64,000 nucleotides of DNA from Alphaproteobacteria bacterium (GTDB lineage Bacteria > Pseudomonadota > Alphaproteobacteria > MPNO01 > UBA830): contig JAJEBT010000131.1 of assembly GCA_022822405.1 (NCBI GenBank), positions 1 to 64,000 of the forward strand. The letters are read 5' to 3'. Below, piece by piece: positions 30,210 to 39,007 of the stretch (the first letter of the stretch is position 1; every line of letters begins with the position of its first letter). Position numbers and translations under genes: made by a program. Under the pieces are notes generated by a model. It was not told the origin of the DNA. It ran no database searches and saw only the letters and a program-made list of their open reading frames with translations.

Positions 30210-32638
30210 CGGAGCCGCTCGTTGCCGGGGTCGTGCGGGGATTCGGGGATCACGCGCGCCGGATGGCGCTTGCCCAGGATCTCGATTTCGAGCGGCGTCC
30301 CGGCCTCTCCGTGCCCGGCATCGACATAGCCGATTGCCAGCGACTTCCCCACGTGATGGCCGTAGGCGCCGGCGGTGGCGCGTCCGATCATGGCGCCATC
30401 CCGCCACAACGGCTCGTTGCCGATGGGGTCGGCGTCCTCGATGTCCTCGACTTCGATGGTGACGAACTCCCGCGGCACGCCGTCCGCCTGCTGGCGTACG
30501 AGCGCCTCGCGGCCGACAAACTCCCCCTTGTCGATGGCCGCGAACCGCCCGAGGCCTGCTTCCAGGATGGTGTATTCGCGGGTCAGATCCTGGGCCCACA
30601 TGCGATAGGATTTCTCGATCCTCAACGAGTCCATGGCCCGCATCCCGCACTGGCCGATATCGAATTCGGCGCCGGCACGCATGAGTTCGAGGAAGATGTG
30701 CCGCTGGTATTCGACAGGGTGGTGAATCTCCCAGCCGAGCTCGCCGACGAAATTGAGCCGCATCAGCCGTGCCGGCGCCAGCCCGACATGGGTGTGCTGA
30801 CCGGTCAGCCACTTGAACGACTCGTTGTCGAGATCGGTCTCGGTAATCTTCGACATCACCGCGCGCGCGTTCGGACCGGCGATCACGAGCGTGGCATGCG
30901 ACGTCGTCAGGTTGTCGAGACGGACGCTGCCGTCGGGCGGCAGATTCTTCGCGAGATAGTCGCCGTCGAACCGCTCGGCGGCGCCCGAGCTCACGAGGTA
31001 GAAGGAATCCGGGCCGTCGCGCATGATCGTGAATTCGGAGCGCACGCCGCCGGTCGGGGTCAGCGCGTGTGACAGATTGACGCGGCCCGTCGCCCTGGGC
31101 AGTCGGCGGCAGACGAGTCGATCCAGCCATGCTTCGGCGCCGGGTCCCGAGACCAGGAACTTGGAGAAGCTCGTGATGTCGATGATGCCGACATTGTCGC
31201 GGACGTTGCGATGCTCGCGCCCCACATGGGGGAAATAGTTGGTGCGTCGAAAGCTCCAGACATCCTTGCGCTCAACGCCTTCGGGCGCGAACCAGTTGGG
31301 CCGCTCCCAGCCGTAGCGCTGGCCCCAGACCGCGCCCATGCCGTCGAGGAGGTCGTGGATCGGGCTGGTCTTGGCCGGACGCGCGGCAGGCCGTTCTTCG
31401 TCCGGATAGTGAATGATGAAGACGTGCTCGTAGGCTTCCTCGTTCTTGGTCTTGACGTAGGGCTTGTTGGCATAGGCGCCGAAGCGACGGGGGTCGACAT
31501 CCATCATGTCGATCGACGGCTGACCTTCGACGATCCATTCGGCCAGCTGCCAGCCCGCGCCGCCAGCGGCGGTGATGCCGAAGCTGTGGCCCTCGTTCAG
31601 CCAGACGTTCCGCAGGTTCCAGGCCGGTCCGACCAGCGGACTGCCATCCGGGGTGTAGGCGATCGGGCCGTTGACGATGTCCTTGATGCCGGCATGCTCG
31701 AAGCTCGGCACGCGGTTGATAGCCGCCTCGACATGCGGCATCAGCCGGTCGAGGTCGCCGGGAAACAGGTCGCGCTCGAAGCTGTCGGGGACGCCGTCCT
31801 TGAAGCGCGCCGGTGCGCCCTTCTCGTACGGTCCGAGAATGTAGCCCTGGCGCTCCTCGCGCAGGTAGTAGGACGCGTCCGATTCACGGAGCACCGCCAT
31901 TTCCGGGAGGCCCTGCCGGTGCCGCTCGACGAGTTCGGGCACTTCGTCGGTGACGATGTACTGGTGCTCGACCGGGATGGTCGGGATGTAGAGTCCGAGC
32001 ATCTGGCTGGTATGCCAGCTGTAGTTGCCGGTTGCGCAGATGACATGTTCACAGGTTATGTCGCCACCCGTCGTCCGGACCAGCCATTCCCCGCCGGGCG
32101 TCTGCTCCAGCGCGGTGACCGAAGTGTTGCGGTAGATCTCCGCGCTCCTGTTGCGGGCGCCTGTCGCCATTGCCTGGGTGATGTCCGCCGGCGCGATGTG
32201 GCCGTCATGGGGGTGATAGAGCGCACCGACGAGCCCCTCGACGTTGCAGAGCGGCCATAACTCGGCGATCTCAGCAGGCGTGACGATCTCGAACGGCACG
32301 CCGATGGTGTTGGCGGTTCCGCAGTACTTGCGGTACTCGTCCATGCGTTCGCGGTTGGTCGCAAGCCGCAGGTTGCCGGTGACATGGAAGCTCACATCCT
32401 GCCCGGTCTCGGCCGGCAAGGCCTTGTAGAGGTCGATGGAATACTTGTGCAGCTGTCCGACGCTGTAGCTCATGTTGAACAGTGGCAGCAGTCCCGCCGC
32501 ATGCCACGTCGATCCGGCCGTCAGTTCGGTGCGTTCGCAGAGAACGACATCGGACCACCCCTTTCTGGCAAGGTGGTAAAGGGTCGAGACGCCGACCACG
32601 CCGCCGCCGATCACGACAACCCGCGCATGTGTCTTCAA
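30203..32638 (-). CDS. Dimethylglycine/sarcosine dehydrogenase-like FAD-GcvT protein
   Basis: An 811-residue two-domain flavoprotein. The N-terminal FAD oxidoreductase domain starts VVVIGGGVVGVSTLYHLARK and has STWHAAGLLPLF, whose His carries covalent FAD in dimethylglycine dehydrogenase. The C-terminal half (from about residue 430) is a GcvT-type tetrahydrofolate domain, with LNFVGELGWEIHHP and the typical end. Such enzymes demethylate dimethylglycine, sarcosine or related N-methyl compounds and capture the carbon on folate. The start is taken as TTG at 32638 because GGAGGG lies five bases before it; no ATG fits. It faces soxBDAG and diverges from the DmdA-like gene, suggesting one methylated-amine module. 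Confidence 0.87.
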   Translation of the reverse strand: MKTHARVVVIGGGVVGVSTLYHLARKGWSDVVLCERTELTAGSTWHAAGLLPLFNMSYSVGQLHKYSIDLYKALPAETGQDVSFHVTGNLRLATNRERMDEYRKYCGTANTIGVPFEIVTPAEIAELWPLCNVEGLVGALYHPHDGHIAPADITQAMATGARNRSAEIYRNTSVTALEQTPGGEWLVRTTGGDITCEHVICATGNYSWHTSQMLGLYIPTIPVEHQYIVTDEVPELVERHRQGLPEMAVLRESDASYYLREERQGYILGPYEKGAPARFKDGVPDSFERDLFPGDLDRLMPHVEAAINRVPSFEHAGIKDIVNGPIAYTPDGSPLVGPAWNLRNVWLNEGHSFGITAAGGAGWQLAEWIVEGQPSIDMMDVDPRRFGAYANKPYVKTKNEEAYEHVFIIHYPDEERPAARPAKTSPIHDLLDGMGAVWGQRYGWERPNWFAPEGVERKDVWSFRRTNYFPHVGREHRNVRDNVGIIDITSFSKFLVSGPGAEAWLDRLVCRRLPRATGRVNLSHALTPTGGVRSEFTIMRDGPDSFYLVSSGAAERFDGDYLAKNLPPDGSVRLDNLTTSHATLVIAGPNARAVMSKITETDLDNESFKWLTGQHTHVGLAPARLMRLNFVGELGWEIHHPVEYQRHIFLELMRAGAEFDIGQCGMRAMDSLRIEKSYRMWAQDLTREYTILEAGLGRFAAIDKGEFVGREALVRQQADGVPREFVTIEVEDIEDADPIGNEPLWRDGAMIGRATAGAYGHHVGKSLAIGYVDAGHGEAGTPLEIEILGKRHPARVIPESPHDPGNERLRA

Positions 32639-33063
32639 GGTGCCCTCCGCGCCTTGCTGGCTCGCCTGATCTACTGTTGCACAATCGCCGCCCGACTGCG
32701 ATAGCGTCCGGACGATGCCCGTCAGCTCCGGGCCCGGTCCTCGTCGCATTCCCCGGTCCCGGCAGGAGTGCCGGGACCGCCCGCTCGGAGCGGTCCGGAA
32801 TGCCCGGCGGACGAGCTGCGACGCCGTGCAAAAAAGAGCGGAATTCGGTGTTGACTCGGCGCCGCCTGCCATATTAAGACCGCCTCCGCAGATCCGCGGT
32901 TGCCCTGCGGATCCGTTCCGGTCGGGACGATCCCGCGGGGGCGAGCAGATTTGCCGGAGTCCGTCGGTCGGACGCGGTATCCGGCCGGGGGCGCCGCCTG
33001 CGGATGCCTGTGCAATCACTGCGGGACGCCATATGCGTCGACGCATCACAGGGTGAATGTCCG
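32639..33063. promoter_or_regulatory. Divergent control region between two GcvT-domain genes
   Basis: This region holds no gene. On the plus strand TTGACT (32851-32856) and TATTAA (32872-32877) with a short 15-bp spacer resemble a sigma70-type promoter. Just downstream is a 7-bp inverted repeat GATCCGC-N9-GCGGATC (32891-32913), well placed as an operator. A run of six A precedes the -35. The minus-strand promoter was not identified. Confidence 0.35.
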
Positions 33064-34371
33064 ATGGCCATCAATTATGAAAATTCGGTCGATCAATCCG
33101 ACCGCAAGGTACCGATCAACCTCCGCCAGTCGGGGCCGACGCCGACGGAACTGCTGATATCGACACGGGTGCGCAAGTCGCCTTACTGGCACCTGTCGCA
33201 CGAGGCCGGTTGCTGGCGCGCGACCGTCTATAACCGAGTCTATCATCCGCGCGGCTATGTCAGACCGGAAGATGGTGGCGCGATGGTTGAGTACGATGCT
33301 CTGGTCAACCATGTCACCATGTGGAACGTTGCGGTCGAACGCCAGATCCGCGTCGCCGGTCCGGACGCCGAAGCCTTCGTCAACTACGTCATTACCCGCG
33401 ACGCCGGCCGCATTGAGCCGATGAAGGGCAGGTATGTAATTCTCTGCAACGAGAAGGGCGGGATTCTCAACGATCCGGTGCTCCTGCGCCTGTCCGAAGA
33501 CGAGTTCTGGTTCAGCCTGTCCGACTCCGACATCATGTTCTGGCTCCAGGGCGTGAACACCGGTTTCGGAGCCGATGTCGAGATCGACGAGATCGATGTC
33601 TGCCCACTGCAGATCCAGGGACCGAAGTCCGCCGACCTGATGGCCGACCTGGTCGGCGAGGAGGTCCGCGACCTGCCGTCCTACGGCCTGATGGAGGCCC
33701 GCGTCGCCGGTTGCGACGTCGTCGTTTCCCAGACCGGCTTCACCGGCGAGAAGGGCTACGAGTTCTATCTCCGCGATGCGACGCTGCACGCCGAAAAGCT
33801 CTGGTATGCCATCCTCGAGGCGGGAAAGGCCCACGATCTGATGGTCATCGCGCCGGCGCATCACCGCCGGATCGCCGCCGGCATCCTGTCCTGGGGCCAG
33901 GACCTGGATGCCGAGACCCTGCCGTTCCAGTGCAATCTCGGCTATCAGGTGCCGCGCACCAAGGAGGCCGACTATGTCGGGAAGGCGAGACTGGAACAGG
34001 TGCGGGCCGAGATCGAGGCCGGCAACCCGCCGTTCAAGCTGACGCTTGTCGGCATGGCGTTCGAAGGCAGGCCCGTCGAAGACTATGCCTCCGATTTCTG
34101 GCTGATTTCCGGAGCCGACGGAGGCGACCCGATCGGCTACGTCACCTCCCCGTGGTATTCGCCGGAGCTGGAGATCAACATCGCGATGGGATATGTGCCG
34201 ATCGCAATGTCGGAGATCGGCACTGCCGTCAGGGTATGGCTTCCGGAGCAGTACCAGACCGAACCCGGCAAGGCGGCCAGCGGCCGGGTGGTCGAGATAC
34301 CGTTTCGGCCGTCGGTCAACCCGAATGCCAGGGAAATCGCGAAGGTGCAGGGCCGGGACGCAGCCTTCTGA
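33064..34371 (+). CDS. DmdA-like GcvT-family tetrahydrofolate-dependent demethylase
   Basis: A 435-residue stand-alone aminomethyltransferase-fold protein. Segments such as STRVRKSPYW, ATVYNRVYHPRG, MWNVAVERQIRVAGPDA, GGILNDPVLLRLSEDEFWFS and IQGPKSADLMADLVG resemble the dimethylsulfoniopropionate demethylase DmdA and its relatives more than the glycine-cleavage T protein. The family moves a methyl group from an onium or amine substrate to tetrahydrofolate. The segment TGFTGEKGYEFYL keeps the T-protein form rather than the one I recall for DmdA, so it may be a sister clade with another substrate. It is divergent from the dimethylglycine-dehydrogenase-like gene. ATG 33064 has AGGGTGA upstream. 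Confidence 0.75.
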   Translation: MAINYENSVDQSDRKVPINLRQSGPTPTELLISTRVRKSPYWHLSHEAGCWRATVYNRVYHPRGYVRPEDGGAMVEYDALVNHVTMWNVAVERQIRVAGPDAEAFVNYVITRDAGRIEPMKGRYVILCNEKGGILNDPVLLRLSEDEFWFSLSDSDIMFWLQGVNTGFGADVEIDEIDVCPLQIQGPKSADLMADLVGEEVRDLPSYGLMEARVAGCDVVVSQTGFTGEKGYEFYLRDATLHAEKLWYAILEAGKAHDLMVIAPAHHRRIAAGILSWGQDLDAETLPFQCNLGYQVPRTKEADYVGKARLEQVRAEIEAGNPPFKLTLVGMAFEGRPVEDYASDFWLISGADGGDPIGYVTSPWYSPELEINIAMGYVPIAMSEIGTAVRVWLPEQYQTEPGKAASGRVVEIPFRPSVNPNAREIAKVQGRDAAF

Positions 34372-34567
34372 CGGGTTTTCCGGGCACCCGTTGTCGGTCG
34401 CTTGACCGTAGCACACGGTCGTCTGTTCCCCGCACATGCGGGCATGACCCATCGACGGTGTACAGGAGGGGCTGCGACTTCGCACCGCCACTGTCACTGC
34501 CGGTCCCGATAAGGCAGCAAGGCGAAGCGGTCATGCCGGGATGGCAGACGCGCGGAATTCGGCGAAG

Positions 34568-34817
34568 CGGGCAAAAAAAATGGCCTCCGCCGCCCCCGGC
34601 TTCGGCCTGACCCCTCTTCCCGTTGAACTCGGACGCCTCGGAACCGGCTCGTCCAACTTTCCGGTGGGCCACCCACCCATCAAGTGCGAGTTCCATCGCG
34701 CTGACAGGATGATGATGCCTATGTATGCCGTGGCGAGCAAGGCTGCAATTGGCCCGGAAGCCGTTTCGTCCACGGTTCAGGCAGATTTTTCCGGGGAAAT
34801 CCCGGGGAAAAGCTGTG
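34568..34817. repeat. 250-bp direct repeat, copy 1
   Basis: The first of two near-identical copies. It begins CGGGC plus eight A, then TGGCCTCCGCCGCCCCCGGC, and ends near CGGGGAAAAGCTGTG. Compared with copy 2, about 15 substitutions and one A-run length change are seen, so identity is about 94 percent, with differences concentrated in the right-hand third. Copy spacing is 413 bp. Nothing identifies it as a known insertion sequence. Confidence 0.9.
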
Positions 34818-34980
34818 AGGTGTCTTCGCGCGGCAATCCTGTCAATGGCAAACGAAAATCCAACGACTGAAAATTTCTCACTCTGGCCTTGGGGCCCCTC
34901 TGCCCAAGCACAGGTTTGCTGCGTGGGATGGGGCTGGGTTGAGTTGAGTTGTGGGTCACCCCGCCGCAGCGACCGGCGTG

Positions 34981-35229
34981 CGGGCAAAAAAATGGCCTCC
35001 GCCGCCCCCGGCTTCGGCCTGACCCCTCTTCCCGTTGAACTCGGACGCCTCGGAACCGGCTCGTTCAACTTTCCGGTGGGCCACCCACCCATCAAGTGCG
35101 AGTTCCATCGCGCTGACAGGATGATGATGCCTATGTATGCCGCGGCGAGCAAGGCCGTAATTGGCTAGGGAGCCGCTTCGTCCACTGTTTGAGCAGATTT
35201 TTCCGGGGAAATCGCGGGGAAAAACTGTG
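34981..35229. repeat. 250-bp direct repeat, copy 2
   Basis: The second copy of the repeat, beginning CGGGC plus seven A, and ending at CGGGGAAAAACTGTG. Like copy 1 it contains GACAGGATGATGATGCCTAT and a CCGGGGAAAT / CGGGGAAA doublet near its end. The 163 bases between the copies are unrelated to the repeat. Confidence 0.9.
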
Positions 35230-35419
35230 CATTCCGGCAAGGGGGGCATTCTTGCCGGCCGATCGGCGTAGCGCCGCGCGTGAGCGCCCGACATCGAAGC
35301 AGACGCTGATGAGGCACAGCGTCACTGTAATTCAGCCGTCGCAGGCGGAACACGCCCAGGGGCGGTGTGGGGAGCCGGTATGGGGCAGGGGACTTGCCGG
35401 AGCGTCCCTTTGCCGGCCG

Positions 35420-35938
35420 TCAGAATCGTTCCTCGAGACGCAACCGCGCGATCCTGTGCACCTGTCCAAGCGCCTCCGCGAACTCCGCGTCGCGGTCATT
35501 GTCCACGCGTTGGCGGAAGATGCGCAGTATTTCGCTGCGGGAGCGGCCGCGCACCGCGAGGATGAAGGGAAACCCGAACTTCTCCTTGTAGCGATCATTG
35601 AGCGATCGGAACTCCTCGAATTCCTCCGGCGAGCACCGGTCCAGCCCTGCGCCCGCCTGTTCGCCTGCAGAGGCATCGGTGAGAGTTTCTCCGACGGCAA
35701 GCCTGCCAGCGAGGTCGGGATGCGCGCGAAGCAGTGCAAGCTGCAGGTCTTCGCCGGCATTGTCGACGACGTGGCGCATGGCCGTGGCCAGAGAGGAAAC
35801 GACATCCGCGCCGACGGAGATCGCCGCCGGATCGATGCGCTCGGCGACCCATGGCGAGTGCTCGTAGATGCCATCGAGAGCGCCTGGGAGACCGGCAGGC
35901 GACACGCCGCTGTCATGCCGGGTTTCGGGGGGAGCCAT
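35420..35938 (-). CDS. uraD: OHCU decarboxylase
   Basis: A 172-residue 2-oxo-4-hydroxy-4-carboxy-5-ureidoimidazoline decarboxylase, the third step of urate breakdown, giving S-allantoin. The catalytic His lies in LLRAHPDLAGRLA and the family motif EEFEEFRSLNDRYKEKFGFP is complete, as is the C-terminal EALGQVHRIARLRLEERF. ATG 35938 begins 4 bp after the puuE stop, so the two form a minus-strand operon with uraD downstream. A longer reading would overlap puuE. Confidence 0.93.
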   Translation of the reverse strand: MAPPETRHDSGVSPAGLPGALDGIYEHSPWVAERIDPAAISVGADVVSSLATAMRHVVDNAGEDLQLALLRAHPDLAGRLAVGETLTDASAGEQAGAGLDRCSPEEFEEFRSLNDRYKEKFGFPFILAVRGRSRSEILRIFRQRVDNDRDAEFAEALGQVHRIARLRLEERF

Positions 35939-35942
35939 GACG

Positions 35943-36911
35943 CTACCGCGTCCCGTCGCCGTGAGGATGGCGCTCGCGCCAGTGGCGGGCGATGTCGATG
36001 CGCCGGCAGAACCAGACATCGTCGTGCCCTCTTGCGTATTCGACGAAGCGCTTGAGGGCGGCGAACCGTCCCGGGCGCCCGGCCAGTCGGCAGTGCAGCC
36101 CGACCGACATCATTTTCGGGGTGGTCGCGCCCTCTTCGTAAAGCGTATCGAACGTGTCCTTCAGGTAGGCGAAGAACTGGTCGCCCGAGTTGAATCCCTG
36201 GGCGGTCGCGAAGCGCATGTCGTTGGCGTCCAGGGTATAGGGGACCACGAGGTGCGGCTTGCCGGCGGCTTCTGTCCAGTAGGGGAGATCGTCATTGTAG
36301 TCGTCGGCGTCGTAGAGGAACCCGCCCTCTTCGGCGACGAGACGCCGGGTGTTGGGGCTGGTGCGCCCGGTGTACCAGCCGAGCGGGCGTTCACCGCAGA
36401 TCCGGGTGTGGATGTCGATGGCCCGCATGAGATGTTCCCGTTCGACGTCGGGAGGCACATACTGATAGTCGATCCAGCGCCAGCCATGGCTGCACATCTC
36501 GTGTCCGGCGGCGAGCGCGGCCTCGGCGACTGCCGGGTTGCGCTCAAGCGCCATCGCGATCGCGAAGAAGGTGATCGGGATCTCGTGGTCGCCGAACAGC
36601 CGCAGCAGCCTCCAGACTCCGGCCCTGCTGCCGTATTCGTAGATCGACTCCATGCTCATGTGGCGGACGCCGGCGCGTGCGTCGGCGCCGATGATTTCGG
36701 AGAGAAAGGCCTCGGAGGCCGGATCGCCGTGGATGATGGCGTTTTCTCCACCCTCCTCGTAGTTGATGACGAACTGCAGGGCCAGGCGGGCACCGCCAGG
36801 CCAGTTCGCCTGCGGTGGGCTGGCGCCGTAGCCGGCGAGGTCACGCGGGTAGGGTGAATCCATGGGAATCTCAACTCGCCTGTCGGGGCCCTCGGGCCGA
36901 AACAGGTGCAT
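35943..36911 (-). CDS. puuE: Allantoinase PuuE
   Basis: A 322-residue polysaccharide-deacetylase-fold allantoinase, which opens the allantoin ring to allantoate without the amidohydrolase-type dinuclear zinc site. Characteristic parts are YPRDLAGYG near the start, FVINYEEGGENAIIHGD, and CSHGWRWIDYQ. ATG 36911 has an AGG-type ribosome-binding site, but relatives begin close to MDSPYPRDL, so 36863 is a real alternative. Downstream uraD is 4 bp away. It diverges from uraH-puuD. Confidence 0.92.
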   Translation of the reverse strand: MHLFRPEGPDRRVEIPMDSPYPRDLAGYGASPPQANWPGGARLALQFVINYEEGGENAIIHGDPASEAFLSEIIGADARAGVRHMSMESIYEYGSRAGVWRLLRLFGDHEIPITFFAIAMALERNPAVAEAALAAGHEMCSHGWRWIDYQYVPPDVEREHLMRAIDIHTRICGERPLGWYTGRTSPNTRRLVAEEGGFLYDADDYNDDLPYWTEAAGKPHLVVPYTLDANDMRFATAQGFNSGDQFFAYLKDTFDTLYEEGATTPKMMSVGLHCRLAGRPGRFAALKRFVEYARGHDDVWFCRRIDIARHWRERHPHGDGTR

Positions 36912-37273
36912 TTTCGCCTGCCCCCGTGAAAGTTCAAGGCGGATGTCCGCGAGCCCGGCGGTGCGGGCGGTTCCACGGCACCGTTTCAGACAGGTTCTCC
37001 ACGGTTGCGCATCCCCCGCAAGGCCTGTCTGTTCCTAGGAGTCATGCAACGGTCGTCAACCGCTGGGGTGGCCGGACCGTCCTTTCCCGGCCCGTCATAT
37101 GGAACTCGCCAAGTTTCCGGTGGCGCGGTATTATGCGGATTGACGTTGCGGGACGACGATGGTGGCGGCCTCCGGGCCGACCGCGGCCCGGTCGGACAGT
37201 CCGGCAGCCGGGAGACGACGGCGGATAGACTGCCGCCGCTGTCCGGCAATCCTTTTCTTGCCGGGAGACGGGT
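36912..37273. promoter_or_regulatory. Divergent control region of the urate genes
   Basis: About 360 bases between puuE (minus) and uraH (plus). TATTAT at about 37130 could be a -10, but no good -35 pairs with it. Close to uraH a 7-bp hairpin CCGGCAA-TCCTTTTC-TTGCCGG (37243-37264) ends in the first G residues of the GGGAG ribosome-binding site, so it could hide it. No gene was recognised. Confidence 0.4.
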
Positions 37274-37624
37274 ATGGGGCGTTTGACGACGCATGTGCTT
37301 GACCTCGCCGGCGGTATGCCGGCAGCGGGCGTCGAATTGGATCTTCACAGGCTGGATGGCTCAACCCTGTCCCGCGTCGCGAGAAGCCGGACCAACGAGG
37401 ACGGGCGTTGCGATGAGCCGCTGCTCGAAGGCGCCGATCTTGCCGCCGGCATCTACCAGCTGGAGTTCCATGTCGGAGACTATTTCGGCAGGGAGGCCGG
37501 CGGTCCGTCGCCAGCCTTTCTCGACATTGTACCGGTTCGCTTCCGCATTTCGGATCCGGCGCAGAACTACCATGTGCCGCTCCTGATCTCTCCTTACGGC
37601 TATTCGACCTATCGCGGCAGCTAG
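37274..37624 (+). CDS. uraH: 5-hydroxyisourate hydrolase
   Basis: A 116-residue transthyretin-like enzyme that hydrolyses 5-hydroxyisourate, the product of urate oxidation, to OHCU. The N-terminal THVLDLAGGMPA and the C-terminal diagnostic YRGS are both present, as is HVPLLISPYGYSTYRGS. Length is exactly that of cytosolic HIU hydrolases, with no signal peptide. It precedes puuD by 9 bp and would be co-transcribed with it. Confidence 0.95.
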   Translation: MGRLTTHVLDLAGGMPAAGVELDLHRLDGSTLSRVARSRTNEDGRCDEPLLEGADLAAGIYQLEFHVGDYFGREAGGPSPAFLDIVPVRFRISDPAQNYHVPLLISPYGYSTYRGS

Positions 37625-37633
37625 GAGCCGTAC

Positions 37634-38980
37634 ATGCTGGAAATCGCCTACGTCGACTGGCTTGAGTTGGGCCTCCGATGGCTTCACGTGATCGCCGGCA
37701 TCGCGTGGATCGGCACGTCGTTCTATTTCATCTTCCTCGACCTCAGCCTGCGGAAGCATGCCAATCTGCCGCCGGGAGTCGGCGGCGAATCGTGGAACGT
37801 GCATGGCGGCGGATTCTATCTCATGCGCAAGTACGTGGTCGCGCCCGAGGAACTTCCGAAGGAGCTTCACTGGTTCAAGTACGAGGCGTATTTCACCTGG
37901 ATCTCGGGCTTCGCGCTTCTGGCGGTGATCTACTACTGGGGCGCTGAGAGCTACCTCATCGACAAGGAGGTGCTCGACCTCCAGCCGTGGGAGGCGGTCG
38001 GCATCAGCGTCGCGTTCTTCGCCGGCGGTTGGCTGATCTATGACGGGCTGTGCCGCTCGCCGTTCAACAGCCATCCGCTTCTGCTGTCGGCTGCCGTCTT
38101 CGTTCTGATCGCTTTCTCGGCCTATTTCCTGACCCATCTGTTCAGCGGCCGCGCGGCGTTCGTGCATGTCGGCGCGATGGTCGGCTCGATCATGGTGGGG
38201 AACGTGTTCTTCATCATCATTCCCAACCAGAAGAAGGTCGTGAAAGCGCTGATTGCCGGCGAGGAGCCCGATCCCGCGCTTGGCATCCAGGGCAAGCACC
38301 GCTCGACGCACAACAACTATCTCACGCTGCCGGTCATCCTGATGATGATCAGCCAGCATTACCCGATGCTGTACGACAACGAACACAGTTGGCTTGTGGT
38401 GACGCTTGTCCTGCTGGTCGGGGCGACGATACGGCATTTCTTCAACCTGATGCACAGCGGGCGCCCGATCAGGACCCTGCGCTGGCAGTGGCCGACGGCG
38501 GCGGTCCTGATAGTCCTGCTGATCGCCTATCTGAGCTGGCGGCCCGAGGATCCGTCCCTCGCCGAGCGCGAGATCCCCTCGGCCGGCGATATTCTCGCGA
38601 TTTCACAGGCCCGCTGCGTAAGCTGCCATGCCGAGCGACCCGCCGATCCCGACCTCGACAAGGCGCCGGGCGATGTCATGCTCGAGACCGTCGCCGACCT
38701 TCGCCGGCACAGTGCCCGCGTGTTCAAGCAGTCGATCCTGTCGAATGCCATGCCGCTCGGCAACAAGACCGGGATGACCGTGGCGGAACGCCAGGCCTGG
38801 GGATTGTGGATCCGTTCGGGCATGCCGGAGGGCGAGGACGCAAAGGACGAGACTGCGGCAGAGGCCACCGGGAACGAAAAGGCGACAGGGAGCGGCGCGC
38901 CGGCGGCGGCGGCTGATCCGGCTGAAAGTCTCCCGGCCTCCGCAGGCGGGACTGGCCGCCCGGGACAGCTATCCAAGTGA
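37634..38980 (+). CDS. puuD: Membrane urate hydroxylase PuuD (urate oxidase with cytochrome c domain)
   Basis: A 448-residue integral membrane urate-oxidising enzyme. The first 300 residues form the transmembrane domain with about eight helices and the family start WLELGLRWLHVIAGIAWIG. A cytochrome c domain follows, with the haem motif CVSCH at C328-H332. It oxidises urate and hands electrons to the respiratory chain instead of to oxygen. After the haem domain comes an Ala/Glu/Gly-rich tail of about 45 residues with no clear structure. Together with uraH, uraD and puuE the route to allantoate is complete here. Confidence 0.95.
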   Translation: MLEIAYVDWLELGLRWLHVIAGIAWIGTSFYFIFLDLSLRKHANLPPGVGGESWNVHGGGFYLMRKYVVAPEELPKELHWFKYEAYFTWISGFALLAVIYYWGAESYLIDKEVLDLQPWEAVGISVAFFAGGWLIYDGLCRSPFNSHPLLLSAAVFVLIAFSAYFLTHLFSGRAAFVHVGAMVGSIMVGNVFFIIIPNQKKVVKALIAGEEPDPALGIQGKHRSTHNNYLTLPVILMMISQHYPMLYDNEHSWLVVTLVLLVGATIRHFFNLMHSGRPIRTLRWQWPTAAVLIVLLIAYLSWRPEDPSLAEREIPSAGDILAISQARCVSCHAERPADPDLDKAPGDVMLETVADLRRHSARVFKQSILSNAMPLGNKTGMTVAERQAWGLWIRSGMPEGEDAKDETAAEATGNEKATGSGAPAAAADPAESLPASAGGTGRPGQLSK

Positions 38981-39007
38981 AGCCGCTGCCAGCGGATGCG
39001 AATCCCG

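Larger units (their letters stand above)
34372..35419. other. Non-coding kilobase with direct repeats
   Basis: About 1 kb without a recognisable gene. It contains two copies of a 250-bp repeat (listed separately) and several hairpins: ACGGGT-N9-ACCCGT directly after the stop of the preceding gene (34371-34391), CCCGCA-CA-TGCGGG near 34430, and CCGGCAAG-N9-CTTGCCGG at 35234-35258. Frames on the minus strand are open across the repeats, but the predicted peptides are unlike known proteins. Confidence 0.5.

Noticed and set aside
34316-35152. Minus-strand frames across the 250-bp repeats as a repeated small gene
   Set aside because: The two copies do not give the same start or end, the peptides match nothing known, and the A-run length differs between copies and shifts the frame.
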